NCBI GenBank assembly: GCA_026646655.1
Contig: JAPKHT010000014.1
Span: 1 to 64,000, forward strand
Direction: 5' to 3'
DNA: 64,000 bases
From: JADLBR01 sp020847615
Lineage (GTDB): Bacteria; Verrucomicrobiota; Verrucomicrobiia; JADLBR01
Part shown: positions 8,571-16,743 of the stretch, in pieces
Layout of the letters: every line of letters begins with the position of its first letter
Position numbering within the stretch: the stretch's first letter is position 1
Notes under the pieces: model-generated
The model's database searches: none
What the model saw: the letters and a program-made list of their open reading frames with translations, nothing else
What the model was told of the DNA's origin: nothing
Position numbers and translations under genes: made by a program

Positions 8571-8815
8571 GAAGAACCAGCGCCAGAAAACCTGCGGTGA
8601 CCGGGGCGACCTCGATGGCCGATGACGAGGTCTGGCTCCGGCTCTACGAGAAGGGCATCGAGGGCGGCAGGTCGGAGGGCGAGGCGACGGCGCACGCCGA
8701 CGCCGGGACATCGGCGTTCAAGCGACGGTTCGCGAAAGTCTCGGCCGAGGGCGGGACGCTTTCCAGGGCCGTGGTTGCATCCGTGAAAGCCGACTTACCA
8801 AAGGAGCCGAAATAG
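8567..8815 (+). CDS. Small basic phage protein, 82 aa
   Basis: The ATG at 8567 overlaps the upstream stop (ATGA). The 82-aa product has a basic N-terminus, a helix 'DDEVWLRLYEKGIEGGRSEGEATAHADAGTSAFKRRFAKV' and a basic C-terminal end. The helix-turn pattern suggests a small helical, perhaps DNA-binding, protein but no clear helix-turn-helix can be defined. The next gene follows after 1 nt and has its own AAAGGAG site near 8801. Confidence 0.45.
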   Translation: MRRTSARKPAVTGATSMADDEVWLRLYEKGIEGGRSEGEATAHADAGTSAFKRRFAKVSAEGGTLSRAVVASVKADLPKEPK

Positions 8816-8816
8816 C

Positions 8817-9638
8817 ATGCCCTTCTCGGGCCAGATCCCGGCCCTGTTCCTAGAGGGCGCGAGCGGCTCCTCGGTGCTGGAGGTCTTTGCCAGGAACCTC
8901 TTCGCCAACCTCGACACCGGCGAGGTCTATCTCCGCAGCGGCGACCGGTCCCCGATCCTGCTCTGGCCGGCGAAGCGCGGCGACCAGATCCCGGTGCAGA
9001 TCCGCTTCGTCAACGAGGAGCTGGACGGGGCCGACGAGTTGATCGCCCTGCCGGAGGGCTGGGGGATCACGGTGGAGGGGCACCTGGTCGTCGGGGGCGT
9101 GGCGCAGTACGGTGGCCCGGTGATGATCCGCCAGACGGTCTGGGCCGAGGAGGACGCCGGGACCGACCCGCACTACGACGCCGTTATCGACTTCGAGACG
9201 GTCGGCATCAACGCGGCCATCGGCAAGGGGACCGGGGCGGAACTCCCCCACATCGACATCGAGCTGGACATAGAGGTCACTGCCGGCGGGCAGCGGCTCT
9301 CGTCGATGAATTTGAAATGCCGGGTCTACAACGACCACGCGCGCGTCGAGTCCGAGACCCCGGTGCAGTTCGGCTACATCGGCAATGGCCTGCAGCATGG
9401 CTTCTGGATCACCGGCCTGACCGGCGGGGCGAGCACGGATCTCGACGGCCAGCCGACCGCACACCTGGAGTACGGCAGGCCGCTGGTCATCGTCGATGTC
9501 GGGGAGGGGCCGCCTTCGCTCTACAAGTACATCGAGGACCCGGATCCGGGGGTGACGGTCTGCGAAGGCGTCAACCTGATCAAGCCGGCGGATTACAGCG
9601 CGGAGACCAATCGCGGGCTTTGGTCTCTGAGGGAATGA
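8817..9638 (+). CDS. Phage tail protein, beta-rich, unknown
   Basis: A 273-aa soluble protein preceded by AAAGGAG. It opens 'PFSGQIPALFLEGASGSSVLEVFARNLFANLDTGEVYLRSGDRSPILLWPAKRGD', followed by beta-strand-rich sequence typical of baseplate or receptor-binding modules. No catalytic motif is seen. It lies between the Ig-like tail-tip gene and a tail-fibre-like exported protein, and overlaps the latter by 4 nt (ATGA). Receptor binding or baseplate function is inferred from place alone. Confidence 0.5.
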   Translation: MPFSGQIPALFLEGASGSSVLEVFARNLFANLDTGEVYLRSGDRSPILLWPAKRGDQIPVQIRFVNEELDGADELIALPEGWGITVEGHLVVGGVAQYGGPVMIRQTVWAEEDAGTDPHYDAVIDFETVGINAAIGKGTGAELPHIDIELDIEVTAGGQRLSSMNLKCRVYNDHARVESETPVQFGYIGNGLQHGFWITGLTGGASTDLDGQPTAHLEYGRPLVIVDVGEGPPSLYKYIEDPDPGVTVCEGVNLIKPADYSAETNRGLWSLRE

Positions 9639-10444
9639 CGATGCGCAGGGAACTCCTATTCCTGGCCGCGGCGATGGCGGCGCTGCTGCTGACGGCGCAG
9701 GTCATCAACTGGCGCGGGGTGAGCGTGAACACGGCGACGGGAATCGCCAACGTCACCAACATCGGGCTCAGGGGCACGGTGACGGCGAGCAACTTCGTGG
9801 GGAAGGGGGACGGTCTCACCGGCGTGGCCAGGCCCGAGACCAACTGGTGGGCGGTATTCACCATCGAGGACCCCGAGGCGCTCAAGGCCGACGGTTACCC
9901 GCGCTGGAGCGACATCACCCTCAAGTGCTGGACCAACGGGCCGACCCACTTCGGCGGGCACAACCCGGTCTTCTGCTACACGACCACCGACCCGGCGCTC
10001 AACGGCACCCCCTCCTGGGAGAGTTTCACCACGAACTGGTATCCCCGCGTGTTCTACTGCCAGAGCCACGCGAGCTGGGACATCACCTGGCTTGCCGAAT
10101 GGAAGCATCTCTCCCCGACCCACGCCGACTCGATCTACGACACCGTTTCCGCCTGGGATCCGGCGGGCAGCGCGTCCTTCCCGTTCCGCTGGGTGGTCAT
10201 GATCCGCGATACCGGGGCGTGGTTTCACCCGACCAACAACCTCTCCTGGGCCTACACGCTACAGGACAACACCTCCCACCCGACCATGAAAGCGCGGGAT
10301 GGATCGACCGTGTTGACACAGGCCCCGTGGTACAAGGCGGTACCGATGTGGGTGAACTACGATCCGAGGCCGAGGTTGGCCAGAGAGTTCTGGGCGGGCG
10401 GGGCCGGCACGCTCCAGATCACGAACCAGCACCAGAGGCCGTGA
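9635..10444 (+). CDS. Tail-fibre-like protein with N-terminal signal
   Basis: A 269-aa protein. Residues 1-23 are a basic start plus hydrophobic stretch ('RRELLFLAAAMAALLLTA'), a Sec signal or anchor. Directly after it comes 'GLRGTVTASNFVGKGDGLTGV', the short beta repeat frequent in phage tail fibres and trimeric adhesins. The remainder is Trp/Tyr-rich and beta in character. A signal on a tail-fibre-like protein is unusual, since virion proteins assemble in the cytoplasm; it may be surface-exposed in the lysogen. The start ATG 9635 overlaps the upstream stop (ATGA); ATG 9641 is an alternative. Confidence 0.5.
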   Translation: MTMRRELLFLAAAMAALLLTAQVINWRGVSVNTATGIANVTNIGLRGTVTASNFVGKGDGLTGVARPETNWWAVFTIEDPEALKADGYPRWSDITLKCWTNGPTHFGGHNPVFCYTTTDPALNGTPSWESFTTNWYPRVFYCQSHASWDITWLAEWKHLSPTHADSIYDTVSAWDPAGSASFPFRWVVMIRDTGAWFHPTNNLSWAYTLQDNTSHPTMKARDGSTVLTQAPWYKAVPMWVNYDPRPRLAREFWAGGAGTLQITNQHQRP

Positions 10445-10452
10445 GGAGAGAC

Positions 10453-11157
10453 ATGAGGATGAGAGTGATGCTCTTGATCGCGATCGTTGCCGGGATGGCG
10501 ACGGCGCAGGCCGATCCCGCCAAGGCGAAGGCGTGGATGGAATCGATCCGCAAGGACAGCAGGGGGACATTCGTTTCGACCAACGACTGGGCGGGCGCGG
10601 AGGCAGACGCGATCCTAGCAGCCATCGACGCCAAGCCCGTTGCCGAGTTGGCGGACGAGGAACTGGGCTTCATCCACAAGGCCATCACCGCGACGCTGGT
10701 GACCAACGAGACCAAGCGGGCGTCACGTGCCCCGTCTCTGGAAAGGCTCCTGGCACATCCGAAACCGGGAGTGGTGACGGGGGCGAAGGTCGCCATCCTC
10801 GGGTGGTTCGCGGATGCCCCGCGGGCCGAGGCATTGCGCAATGAGTTGGCCGGCGAAACGAAGGCCGCCAGCGGGGCATGGTCCGCCGGTAAGCGCCTCG
10901 GCCTCGACCAGATGACATTCGCCGCGCCGCTGTTTGGGTCGATAAAGGGCAAGGGCTGCCTGCACCCGGCCTACCGGAAATGGTTCCTCGAGGAGACCCG
11001 GAAGCAGACGCCCTCGCTGGCGCGCAAGGCGATCCGCGCCGAGATCGATGGGCTCATGGATGACGTCGCCACCCCGCTCAACGACGAGAAGAGGGCATGG
11101 ATCGACGAACTTCGGCTGCGCCTGCTTGTTTCCAAGGAGAAGGAGGCGTCGCCGTGA
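10453..11157 (+). CDS. Exported helical protein of unknown function
   Basis: A 234-aa protein with a clear Sec signal peptide (MRMRVMLLIAIVAGMATAQA, cleavage likely after AQA). The mature part is helical, Ala/Lys/Glu-rich, with two Cys at most and no recognised domain. GAGGAGAG sits about 6 nt upstream of ATG 10453. It overlaps the next exported protein by 4 nt (GTGA). It could modify the envelope of the lysogen or take part in lysis; there is no motif to choose. Confidence 0.5.
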   Translation: MRMRVMLLIAIVAGMATAQADPAKAKAWMESIRKDSRGTFVSTNDWAGAEADAILAAIDAKPVAELADEELGFIHKAITATLVTNETKRASRAPSLERLLAHPKPGVVTGAKVAILGWFADAPRAEALRNELAGETKAASGAWSAGKRLGLDQMTFAAPLFGSIKGKGCLHPAYRKWFLEETRKQTPSLARKAIRAEIDGLMDDVATPLNDEKRAWIDELRLRLLVSKEKEASP

Positions 11158-11456
11158 GGGTGGCCCTCATTGTATCCGCCGCCCTTCTGGCGCTCCGCGC
11201 CATGGGCGAAGAGATGATGGTGCCCGATCTCACTGACGATGAGCGGGCGCGGCTGGTCAAATCGCTGGCGGTCATCGAGGCGAAGGGCACAAACATCATG
11301 CCCCACTCCAACCTCGGCATCCTCCTCTCCGATGCGTCCCACAAGGAGCGCGATCTCGGCGGTCGCGCCGCCTCCACCATCCCGATCTACGAGCGCGTCG
11401 CCCGGGCGCTCACCAACGCGGCGGGGCAGGGGACCGTAACGAACGGGAGAAGGTGA
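11154..11456 (+). CDS. Small exported protein, 100 aa
   Basis: Starts at GTG 11154, overlapping the previous stop (GTGA). Residues 1-18 form a Sec signal ('MRVALIVSAALLALRAMG'). The mature part is about 80 residues, helical, without Cys. It lies in an operon between the previous exported protein and the XhlA-like holin. In other phages, small exported proteins here are spanins or lysis regulators, but no lipobox (LxxC) is present, so a lipoprotein spanin is not supported. Confidence 0.5.
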   Translation: MRVALIVSAALLALRAMGEEMMVPDLTDDERARLVKSLAVIEAKGTNIMPHSNLGILLSDASHKERDLGGRAASTIPIYERVARALTNAAGQGTVTNGRR

Positions 11457-11677
11457 TGCCCATGGATTGCGAGGTGTGCAGGGAAGAGGTGCTGCGGCGC
11501 CTGGACCGCATCGAGGTCTGGGCCTTTGGCCCGACCGAGCAGAACGGGGCGCGCGGTGCCATCGAGGAGTTGCGTGCGAAGGTGGAGGCGGTCCAGCGCT
11601 CGATATGGCTCACGACTGGGGCGCTGGTCATCGTTCAGCCGGTGCTGATCGCGGCGCTGGTGAAGTGGTTGGTGTGA
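11456..11677 (+). CDS. XhlA-like holin / haemolysin-type protein
   Basis: A 73-aa protein. The N-terminal 20 residues ('PMDCEVCREEVLRRLDRIEVW') form an amphipathic helix with a CxxC pair, then a coiled region ('GAIEELRAKVEAVQRSI'), then one C-terminal membrane segment ('LTTGALVIVQPVLIAALVKWLV'). This coiled-helix plus single C-terminal TM layout is that of the XhlA family, which acts with a holin in lysis. GGGAG lies 6 nt before ATG 11456; GTG 11453 is an alternative giving a 4-nt overlap. A damaged second copy is found 0.5 kb downstream. Confidence 0.65.
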   Translation: MPMDCEVCREEVLRRLDRIEVWAFGPTEQNGARGAIEELRAKVEAVQRSIWLTTGALVIVQPVLIAALVKWLV

Positions 11678-11690
11678 GTTGGCGGGACCG

Positions 11691-12128
11691 TCAGGATCGA
11701 TTTCGCTTGCGGCGCTTTGGCGCGACCTTCGCCCGGTGTTGGGTCTTCTGCGAATCCTTCTCGAATCCCCAATATGCCGACGCTTCCGCCATGGGGAAGT
11801 CGGCCCATGTGTAGTAGACCACCTCGTCGACTCCTGGGGGATTGAGTTTCCTGAAGGCCCTTTCGATGTCTAGGCCATCCTCCGCGCCGGTTAGCTCGTA
11901 GAATTGACGTTCGAACTTCCTCTTGGCCCATCGGCCGGAAAAGTACATAAAATCGCCACTGTCCCCACTCGATATGCAATAAACGAACCGGAAGTGCGGA
12001 CAGAACGATTCTGCATGCTCGTTCACGCGCATCCACATGGCTCCGCAGACGGGGCACCTGATTTCCTCGCCGCCTCCTTCTTCAAGAAATATGATCTCTT
12101 TATCCCATTTGAGCTCACGGACCTTCAT
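11691..12128 (-). CDS. Zinc-ribbon moron protein, unknown
   Basis: A 145-aa protein encoded opposite to the virion genes. The start is ATG 12128 because GGGAGAA lies 5-11 nt upstream; an ATG at 12140 would include that site. Residues about 25-52 hold 'CPVCGAMW' and then 'FCPHF' and another Cys, a possible zinc ribbon. The C-terminal 15 residues are Lys/Arg-rich. It is less GC-rich than its neighbours, and sits alone between the holin gene and a holin remnant: a typical moron acquired by insertion. Function unknown; a DNA-binding or inhibitor role is possible. Confidence 0.55.
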   Translation of the reverse strand: MKVRELKWDKEIIFLEEGGGEEIRCPVCGAMWMRVNEHAESFCPHFRFVYCISSGDSGDFMYFSGRWAKRKFERQFYELTGAEDGLDIERAFRKLNPPGVDEVVYYTWADFPMAEASAYWGFEKDSQKTQHRAKVAPKRRKRNRS

Positions 12129-12165
12129 ATTTTCTCCCATTCAGTGGCCAAGAGGCAGGGTCTCA

Positions 12166-12369
12166 GGGGATGTTTGTCGAGAGGGCGTGGTTGGTCAAGC
12201 AGTCGAACGTGCTGCGCTGGTCATCCTTCAGCCGGTGCTTATCGCGGCGCTGGTGAAGTGGCTTGTGGGAAAATAGCGGGGCGCAGGACGCGCCCGCGGT
12301 GCCATCGAGGAACTTCGCAAGAAGGTCGAGGCCCTCCAAACGAGGGTGGTCCAGATGTTCCTCGGCTGA
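12166..12369 (+). pseudogene. Scrambled second copy of XhlA-like holin gene
   Basis: Bases 12214-12261 match 11621-11668 at 46 of 48 positions and encode ALVILQPVLIAALVKWL, the holin membrane segment; preceding codons read 'GDVCREGVV', like the holin N-terminus 'DCEVCREEVL'. The central part is missing there, but appears downstream at 12295-12347, where the frame reads 'ARGAIEELRKKVEALQ', matching the holin middle. The segments are thus in the wrong order and no full protein can be made. A tandem duplicate was rearranged, probably around insertion of the moron and restriction cargo. Confidence 0.65.
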
Positions 12370-12388
12370 GCGGCGAAGCGCCGCCGTC

Positions 12389-12515
12389 TCAATTCGCGAC
12401 CCAGTGATCGCAGAGCACTTCCGCCTGTTTCTGCGTCAGCCCGTGCCCGCGCATCGGCTTGTTCACGTACATCGTGTGGAGGCATGGGGCGTCGAAGCTT
12501 GGAGCCGCACCCTTG
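12389..12515 (-). pseudogene. Remnant of a different hsdR gene
   Basis: Between the hsdM stop and 12389 the minus strand has an open frame reading 'APSFDAPCLHTMYVNKPMRGHGL' and ending at TGA 12389-12391. This is the helicase motif V/VI area of type I restriction R subunits; the intact hsdR here has the aligned but different segment FDSKYLNTLYVDKNLRHHGL. So the fragment comes from another HsdR subfamily, not from a duplication of the local gene. The last 15 residues before the stop no longer match, so a deletion or frameshift is likely. Not functional. Confidence 0.55.
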
Positions 12516-14156
12516 CTACTTTTTCGACGGACTGAAATCATTCGCTGGCAGCAGATGCTGGTCTAGCTCTTTCAGGAATTCATTATGTTTGGTCGTCGCC
12601 TTCTGGATGGCATCTTCTATTTCCACCAATTCGCGGTGCGTCGCCGCTAGATCGATCTCAGCTTCCTGCACGGCCGTGCTGATGTAGCGGGAAATGTTGA
12701 GGTTGTAGCCTTCTTCGGCGATGCGATCCATGGGGACGCGTTTGGAATAGCGCGGCTCTTCCGTGCGGTTCTTGTACGTGCCGATGATCTTCGCGATGTG
12801 CTCGGCCTTGAGCTGATTCTGGCGCTTGCCTTTCTCAAAGTGCTCCGCGGCGTTGATGAAAAGGACGTCGTCGGGCTTCTTGCATTTCTTGAGGACGAGG
12901 ATGCAGACGGGGATGCCGGTGGAGTAGAAGAGATTCGCGGGCAGGCCGATGACGGTGTCTATGTGGCCGTCCGTAAGCAGCTTGGTGCGGATGCGCTCCT
13001 CAACGCCGCCTCGGAAGAGCACGCCGTGGGGCAGGATGATCGCCATCACGCCTTCGTCTTTGAGGTAGTGGAAGCCGTGCAGCAGGAAGGCGAAGTCGGC
13101 GGCGGATTTGGGCGCGAGGCCGTGGCTCTTGAAGCGCACGTCGTCGCCCATGCTCTCGCTCGGGTCCCATCGGTAGCTGAACGGCGGATTAGCGACGATG
13201 GCGTCGAAGAGCGGCTTCTTCGCCGGGTTCAGCTCGCGCAGGATGTCCCACTCGTTGAGCAGGGTGTCGCCGTGGAAGATCTCGAACTCCGTGTCCTTCA
13301 CCCCGTGCAGCAGCATGTTCATGCGGGCGAGGTTGTAGGTAGTGATGTTCTTCTCCTGGCCGGAGATCTTGCCGATGGTGCCGCCCGCCTGGGTCATGCG
13401 CTTGCGGACGTTGAGCAGCAGCGAGCCGGAGCCGCAGGCCATGTCCATCACGCTCTCCAGCCGTTTCTTGGTCCCGGTTTTCGGTTCCTGGCTGTCCAGA
13501 GTGACGATGGCGGAGAGGATGTCGGAAATCTGCTGCGGCGTGTAGAACTCGCCGGCCTTCTTGCCCGACCCGGCGGCGAACTGGCCGATCAGGTATTCAT
13601 AGGCATCGCCCAGCGCGTCGATGTCCGTGGAGAATTCCGCCAGCCCTTCGGCAATCTTCTGGATGATGGTGCAGAGCTTGGCGTTGCGGTCGGTGTAGGT
13701 TTTGCCCAGCTTGGGGGAACTCAGATCGATCTCCGAGAACAGGCCCTGGAAGGTGCTCTCGAAGGATTCCGTCTCGATGTATTTGAAGCCTGCTTGCAGC
13801 GTGTTCAGCAGATCCGCGTTCTGCGTGCGGGCCAGGTTGGCGATGCTGTTCCACACGTGCTCTGGCTTGATGACGTAATGCACCTTGCGCCGCATCTGCT
13901 TCTCGAACTCCGGGATGTCGTCCACGTTGTTCGCATACCACAGCGCCAGCGGCACCTTGCGGGCGTCGCCGCCGGTGTCGGGGTAATCCTTGCCCAGCTC
14001 CTTCTTCGCCGCCGTCTCGTAGTTGTCCGAGAGGTAGCGCAGGAAGAGGAAGGAGAGCATGTAATCGCGGAAATCGTCCGCATCCATCGCCCCGCGCAGT
14101 TGGTCGGCGATGCTCCAGAGGGTGTTGCCCAGTTGTTTTTGATTGGTGTCGGTCAT
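12516..14156 (-). CDS. hsdM: Type I restriction-modification methylase subunit HsdM
   Basis: A 546-aa N6-adenine methyltransferase subunit. The N-terminal helical domain (about residues 1-150) is the HsdM_N type ('WSIADQLRGAMDADDFRDYMLSFLFLRYLSD'). The SAM-binding motif I 'DMACGSGSLL' is near residue 238 and the catalytic NPPF near residue 322. It forms M2S with HsdS to methylate and, with HsdR, to restrict. Its start overlaps the upstream gene by 4 nt (ATGA, 14153-14156), last gene of the operon. Length and motifs are complete, so modification activity is expected. Its codon use is less extreme in GC than the phage genes around it. Confidence 0.93.
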   Translation of the reverse strand: MTDTNQKQLGNTLWSIADQLRGAMDADDFRDYMLSFLFLRYLSDNYETAAKKELGKDYPDTGGDARKVPLALWYANNVDDIPEFEKQMRRKVHYVIKPEHVWNSIANLARTQNADLLNTLQAGFKYIETESFESTFQGLFSEIDLSSPKLGKTYTDRNAKLCTIIQKIAEGLAEFSTDIDALGDAYEYLIGQFAAGSGKKAGEFYTPQQISDILSAIVTLDSQEPKTGTKKRLESVMDMACGSGSLLLNVRKRMTQAGGTIGKISGQEKNITTYNLARMNMLLHGVKDTEFEIFHGDTLLNEWDILRELNPAKKPLFDAIVANPPFSYRWDPSESMGDDVRFKSHGLAPKSAADFAFLLHGFHYLKDEGVMAIILPHGVLFRGGVEERIRTKLLTDGHIDTVIGLPANLFYSTGIPVCILVLKKCKKPDDVLFINAAEHFEKGKRQNQLKAEHIAKIIGTYKNRTEEPRYSKRVPMDRIAEEGYNLNISRYISTAVQEAEIDLAATHRELVEIEDAIQKATTKHNEFLKELDQHLLPANDFSPSKK

Positions 14157-15424
14157 GGTTTCTTCGCTTTTGCAGGAGCTTTCCTCGCTGGTCTCTTTGC
14201 AGCCCTTGCCGCCGCTGTTTTCTTGGGTGCCGCCGGAGATTCTTTAGCTGTCCCCTTCGCCGCTGCTGCTTTGATGGGCTCCGTCTGAACTTTTGTCGCG
14301 GTCTTATCGGGCGCTTGAGCTGGAGCCTCAGCCGCAGGCGTGTGGAGAACGAACTGATACTTCTCCTTCACCCCCTGAAAAACCTTCTCAAAGATCGCCT
14401 TCGTGTCGGGCACCAGTTCATCAGACTCGAAGTAATAGACCTTCTTGTGGGACATCGTGTTGACGATGGTGGCGACTTCTTCCGCGTCGTTGATTCCAAT
14501 CTGCTTTAGAACATAGCCAAACTGCCCGACCCCAAGGAACGACCCGATATTCTCAAGAACCTGCCGAAGAAGCGCGAAGTGATAAGATTTCACTTCACCC
14601 GCCGCGTGTGCACGCTCCAGCACTTGGAGCAAGCGCAGGTGGTAGAGAAACACCTCGTTGCGGCAGCTTTCCAATGAGACCTTATCGTTCTTGAGGCTGA
14701 GGGTGCAGACGCGCGTCAGCTTCTTGAATTTGGACGCCTTCTCCCCCTTCGTCAGCATGTCCGATAAAATTGAGAACAGCCCAATGTGGTGCGTGGTGAT
14801 GACGAACTTTCGCTTCTCGTGATGCTCCTCGATCAGGTCATAGATCGTCGATGCCGTGATGAAGATGTTGTGGTCGTCCAGGCTTGAAACGGGATCGTCG
14901 ATGAAGAAGTGAGACGACTGCTTGTCCGCCCATCCTTCGACCTCGAAAAGCGCCAGAAAGAAGCACCAGACGAAAATCCTCTCCTCGCCCCGCGAGATCT
15001 TGCGCGGCATTTTGGAGACTTTATTCGGGTCTTCGGGGTCGCCAACCTCGTGGAAGAACATTACGGACTTGATACCGTCTTCGGGGTTGTCGTGAGGAAT
15101 GAAGTCGAAGCGGTAGTTCGGACGAAACCGATTCAGCTTGTCGCGGATGTCGTCCTCAGTGAGCGAGCTGTGAAAGCGGTTCAGGCTGCTCTTGCGGATG
15201 TCGAGATGAACATTGGTTTCTCCGTTTTCTGGGTCGTTGTCCCAAACAAAGAGGTCTTCGCTGTAGGCGTTGTAATAAACCCCGGCATGATTGCCGTCGC
15301 CATCCTTGGTCGCATCCTTGTAGGCGACAGACAGTCTCGTCTTTCCCGTCGCATTGAATGCGAAGATAAGCACGATCTGCTCTCTGGCGTCCGCTAGTTC
15401 CTTGGCGATTAGCTCGTGGCTCAT
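14153..15424 (-). CDS. PrrC/RloC-like ABC ATPase, putative anticodon nuclease
   Basis: A 423-aa protein; the ATG 15424 overlaps the hsdS stop (ATGA), and its own stop overlaps hsdM by 4 nt. ATPase parts: Walker A 'FNATGKT' (residues 23-29), ABC-like signature 'ISRGEER' (143-149), Walker B 'HFFIDDPVSSLDD' (172-184) and an H-loop-like 'TTHH' (210-213). Downstream come R287, E291 and H326: R-x3-E then His 35 residues on, close to the R320/E324/H356 triad of PrrC. PrrC sits in the same operon position type, silent when bound to a type I enzyme, and cleaves tRNA when phage proteins disturb it. Residues 362-423 are a Lys/Ala/Pro-rich histone-H1-like tail not known from PrrC. AAA_13-type ATPases of unknown role share parts of this pattern, so nuclease activity is inferred. 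Confidence 0.6.
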   Translation of the reverse strand: MSHELIAKELADAREQIVLIFAFNATGKTRLSVAYKDATKDGDGNHAGVYYNAYSEDLFVWDNDPENGETNVHLDIRKSSLNRFHSSLTEDDIRDKLNRFRPNYRFDFIPHDNPEDGIKSVMFFHEVGDPEDPNKVSKMPRKISRGEERIFVWCFFLALFEVEGWADKQSSHFFIDDPVSSLDDHNIFITASTIYDLIEEHHEKRKFVITTHHIGLFSILSDMLTKGEKASKFKKLTRVCTLSLKNDKVSLESCRNEVFLYHLRLLQVLERAHAAGEVKSYHFALLRQVLENIGSFLGVGQFGYVLKQIGINDAEEVATIVNTMSHKKVYYFESDELVPDTKAIFEKVFQGVKEKYQFVLHTPAAEAPAQAPDKTATKVQTEPIKAAAAKGTAKESPAAPKKTAAARAAKRPARKAPAKAKKP

Positions 15425-16743
15425 GCCTCCACCTCCTCCGGGGATGGGAAAAGCTGCTGCATCAGGCCGCGCTTGTGGCGCTGGAGGGCGGCGTGCTTTT
15501 GCGTCTCGGCGGCGATCAGGGCGTCGAGCGAAGAGAGGCACGAGGCGATGCGGTGTTGTTCGGGGAGGGCGGGAAAGCGGAATGCCAGATCAATGAAGAA
15601 TTGAAGCCCGATTGTCTTGATCGTGCTTCCCGTGGCCGCCCTATCGAAAAGCGGCTTGGAGTTCTGAAGGAGGTGGTAAAGGAACCAGTTAGAAAGCTCG
15701 CTGGGTTTGCATGTCCAAGCGATGAAATGTTGGCTCACCGCCATCGGCACTGCCATGACTGCGCTCTTACCGATTCCCGCATCACGGCTGATGAACACCG
15801 TGCCAGCCGGGTGAAGGACGGCTGACGAGTTCTGAATTCCCTTCTCGGAGATTTCTACCGCAGTTTCAGAGATGAGCCCATTATCCAAACGCTTAGAGTC
15901 GGCCAGGGAAACCCACTTGATGCCGCCATTGTAATACTCGGGATGGCTTTTGCTGGGGGTGTGTCCAGAACCACGCTTCGCAAGGTCTTCGAGTCGCTTC
16001 ACCTCCCACTCCCCGGCGTTTTGGAATTCGGGGAAGCGGAGGCGGGGTTGGGTTTCGCCTTCGCGGGGGAAAAGCTGCTGCATCAGCCCTTTTTTATGGG
16101 TCTTGAGCGCGTCCACTTTCCGCGCTTGCGCCGCGATCCCCTCGTCCACCGAACTCAGGCACTCGGCGATTTTTTGTTGCTCGGCGACTGACTTCATTCC
16201 GTTCGGAAGCGGCACCGGCAGTGCAAGCAAATCGTCTTCGTTGATGCTCAGCGAGCCGTGCGCCCGCGCACCGACCTCGATGAACTTCCGCAGCCACCGG
16301 CCATGTAGATTCCCGAGGAAAAGGTAGTTGAGGTATTGCGGAACGGGGGACTCACCCTTGATACGAAAGCAGGTGAAGATGCTGTTTGGCACCGCCGCCA
16401 ACTTGTCATCGGGATACAAAGCGATGAATCCTTCGGGATATTCCTTCGTGGCGCTCTTGTTGTAGGCGAAGTCGTCCTTCTTCAGCAGCAGATAGTTTGC
16501 ATAGGAGCTTCCGGCGATGATACGGCCAAACTTGTCCATCTGGCTCACCAACCCTACGCCCGACGTGATGCTCATCGGAATGGCGGGTTTGTCGCCGACC
16601 TTCTCTGTGCTGATACGGGCAACCGAACCGAGCGTTTCAGTGGTCCAATCTCCCGCCCCCCGAAACTCCGGAAACCGCAGCTTCGGCACGAGCGCTGGCT
16701 TGGCCTCTTCCTTCGTGGCGGTGGTTTTCGGCTTACTGGGCAT
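15421..16743 (-). CDS. hsdS: Type I restriction-modification specificity subunit HsdS
   Basis: A 440-aa specificity subunit. The ATG 16743 lies inside the end of hsdR (11-nt overlap), which excludes longer readings. Two target recognition halves are visible, each opening with 'LRFPEF...W' (about residues 20 and 240) and each ending in a coiled-helix spacer ('EQQKIAECLSSVDEGIAAQARKVDALKTHKKGLMQQLFP' type, and its counterpart near the C-terminus). Each half reads one part of a bipartite DNA target. The two recognition domains differ strongly, so the target is asymmetric; its sequence cannot be told from here. Confidence 0.92.
   Translation of the reverse strand: MPSKPKTTATKEEAKPALVPKLRFPEFRGAGDWTTETLGSVARISTEKVGDKPAIPMSITSGVGLVSQMDKFGRIIAGSSYANYLLLKKDDFAYNKSATKEYPEGFIALYPDDKLAAVPNSIFTCFRIKGESPVPQYLNYLFLGNLHGRWLRKFIEVGARAHGSLSINEDDLLALPVPLPNGMKSVAEQQKIAECLSSVDEGIAAQARKVDALKTHKKGLMQQLFPREGETQPRLRFPEFQNAGEWEVKRLEDLAKRGSGHTPSKSHPEYYNGGIKWVSLADSKRLDNGLISETAVEISEKGIQNSSAVLHPAGTVFISRDAGIGKSAVMAVPMAVSQHFIAWTCKPSELSNWFLYHLLQNSKPLFDRAATGSTIKTIGLQFFIDLAFRFPALPEQHRIASCLSSLDALIAAETQKHAALQRHKRGLMQQLFPSPEEVEA

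Noticed and set aside
6171..8711. An 846-aa minus-strand frame across tail genes
   Set aside because: Antisense of three well-supported tail genes, rich in Arg/Pro/His repeats without domain features.
12798..14288. A 496-aa plus-strand frame opposite hsdM
   Set aside because: Low-complexity antisense shadow; hsdM has its methylase motifs on the other strand.
14153..15424. Full-length RloC
   Set aside because: RloC has a long coiled-coil with zinc hook inside the ATPase; this protein is too short and lacks it.
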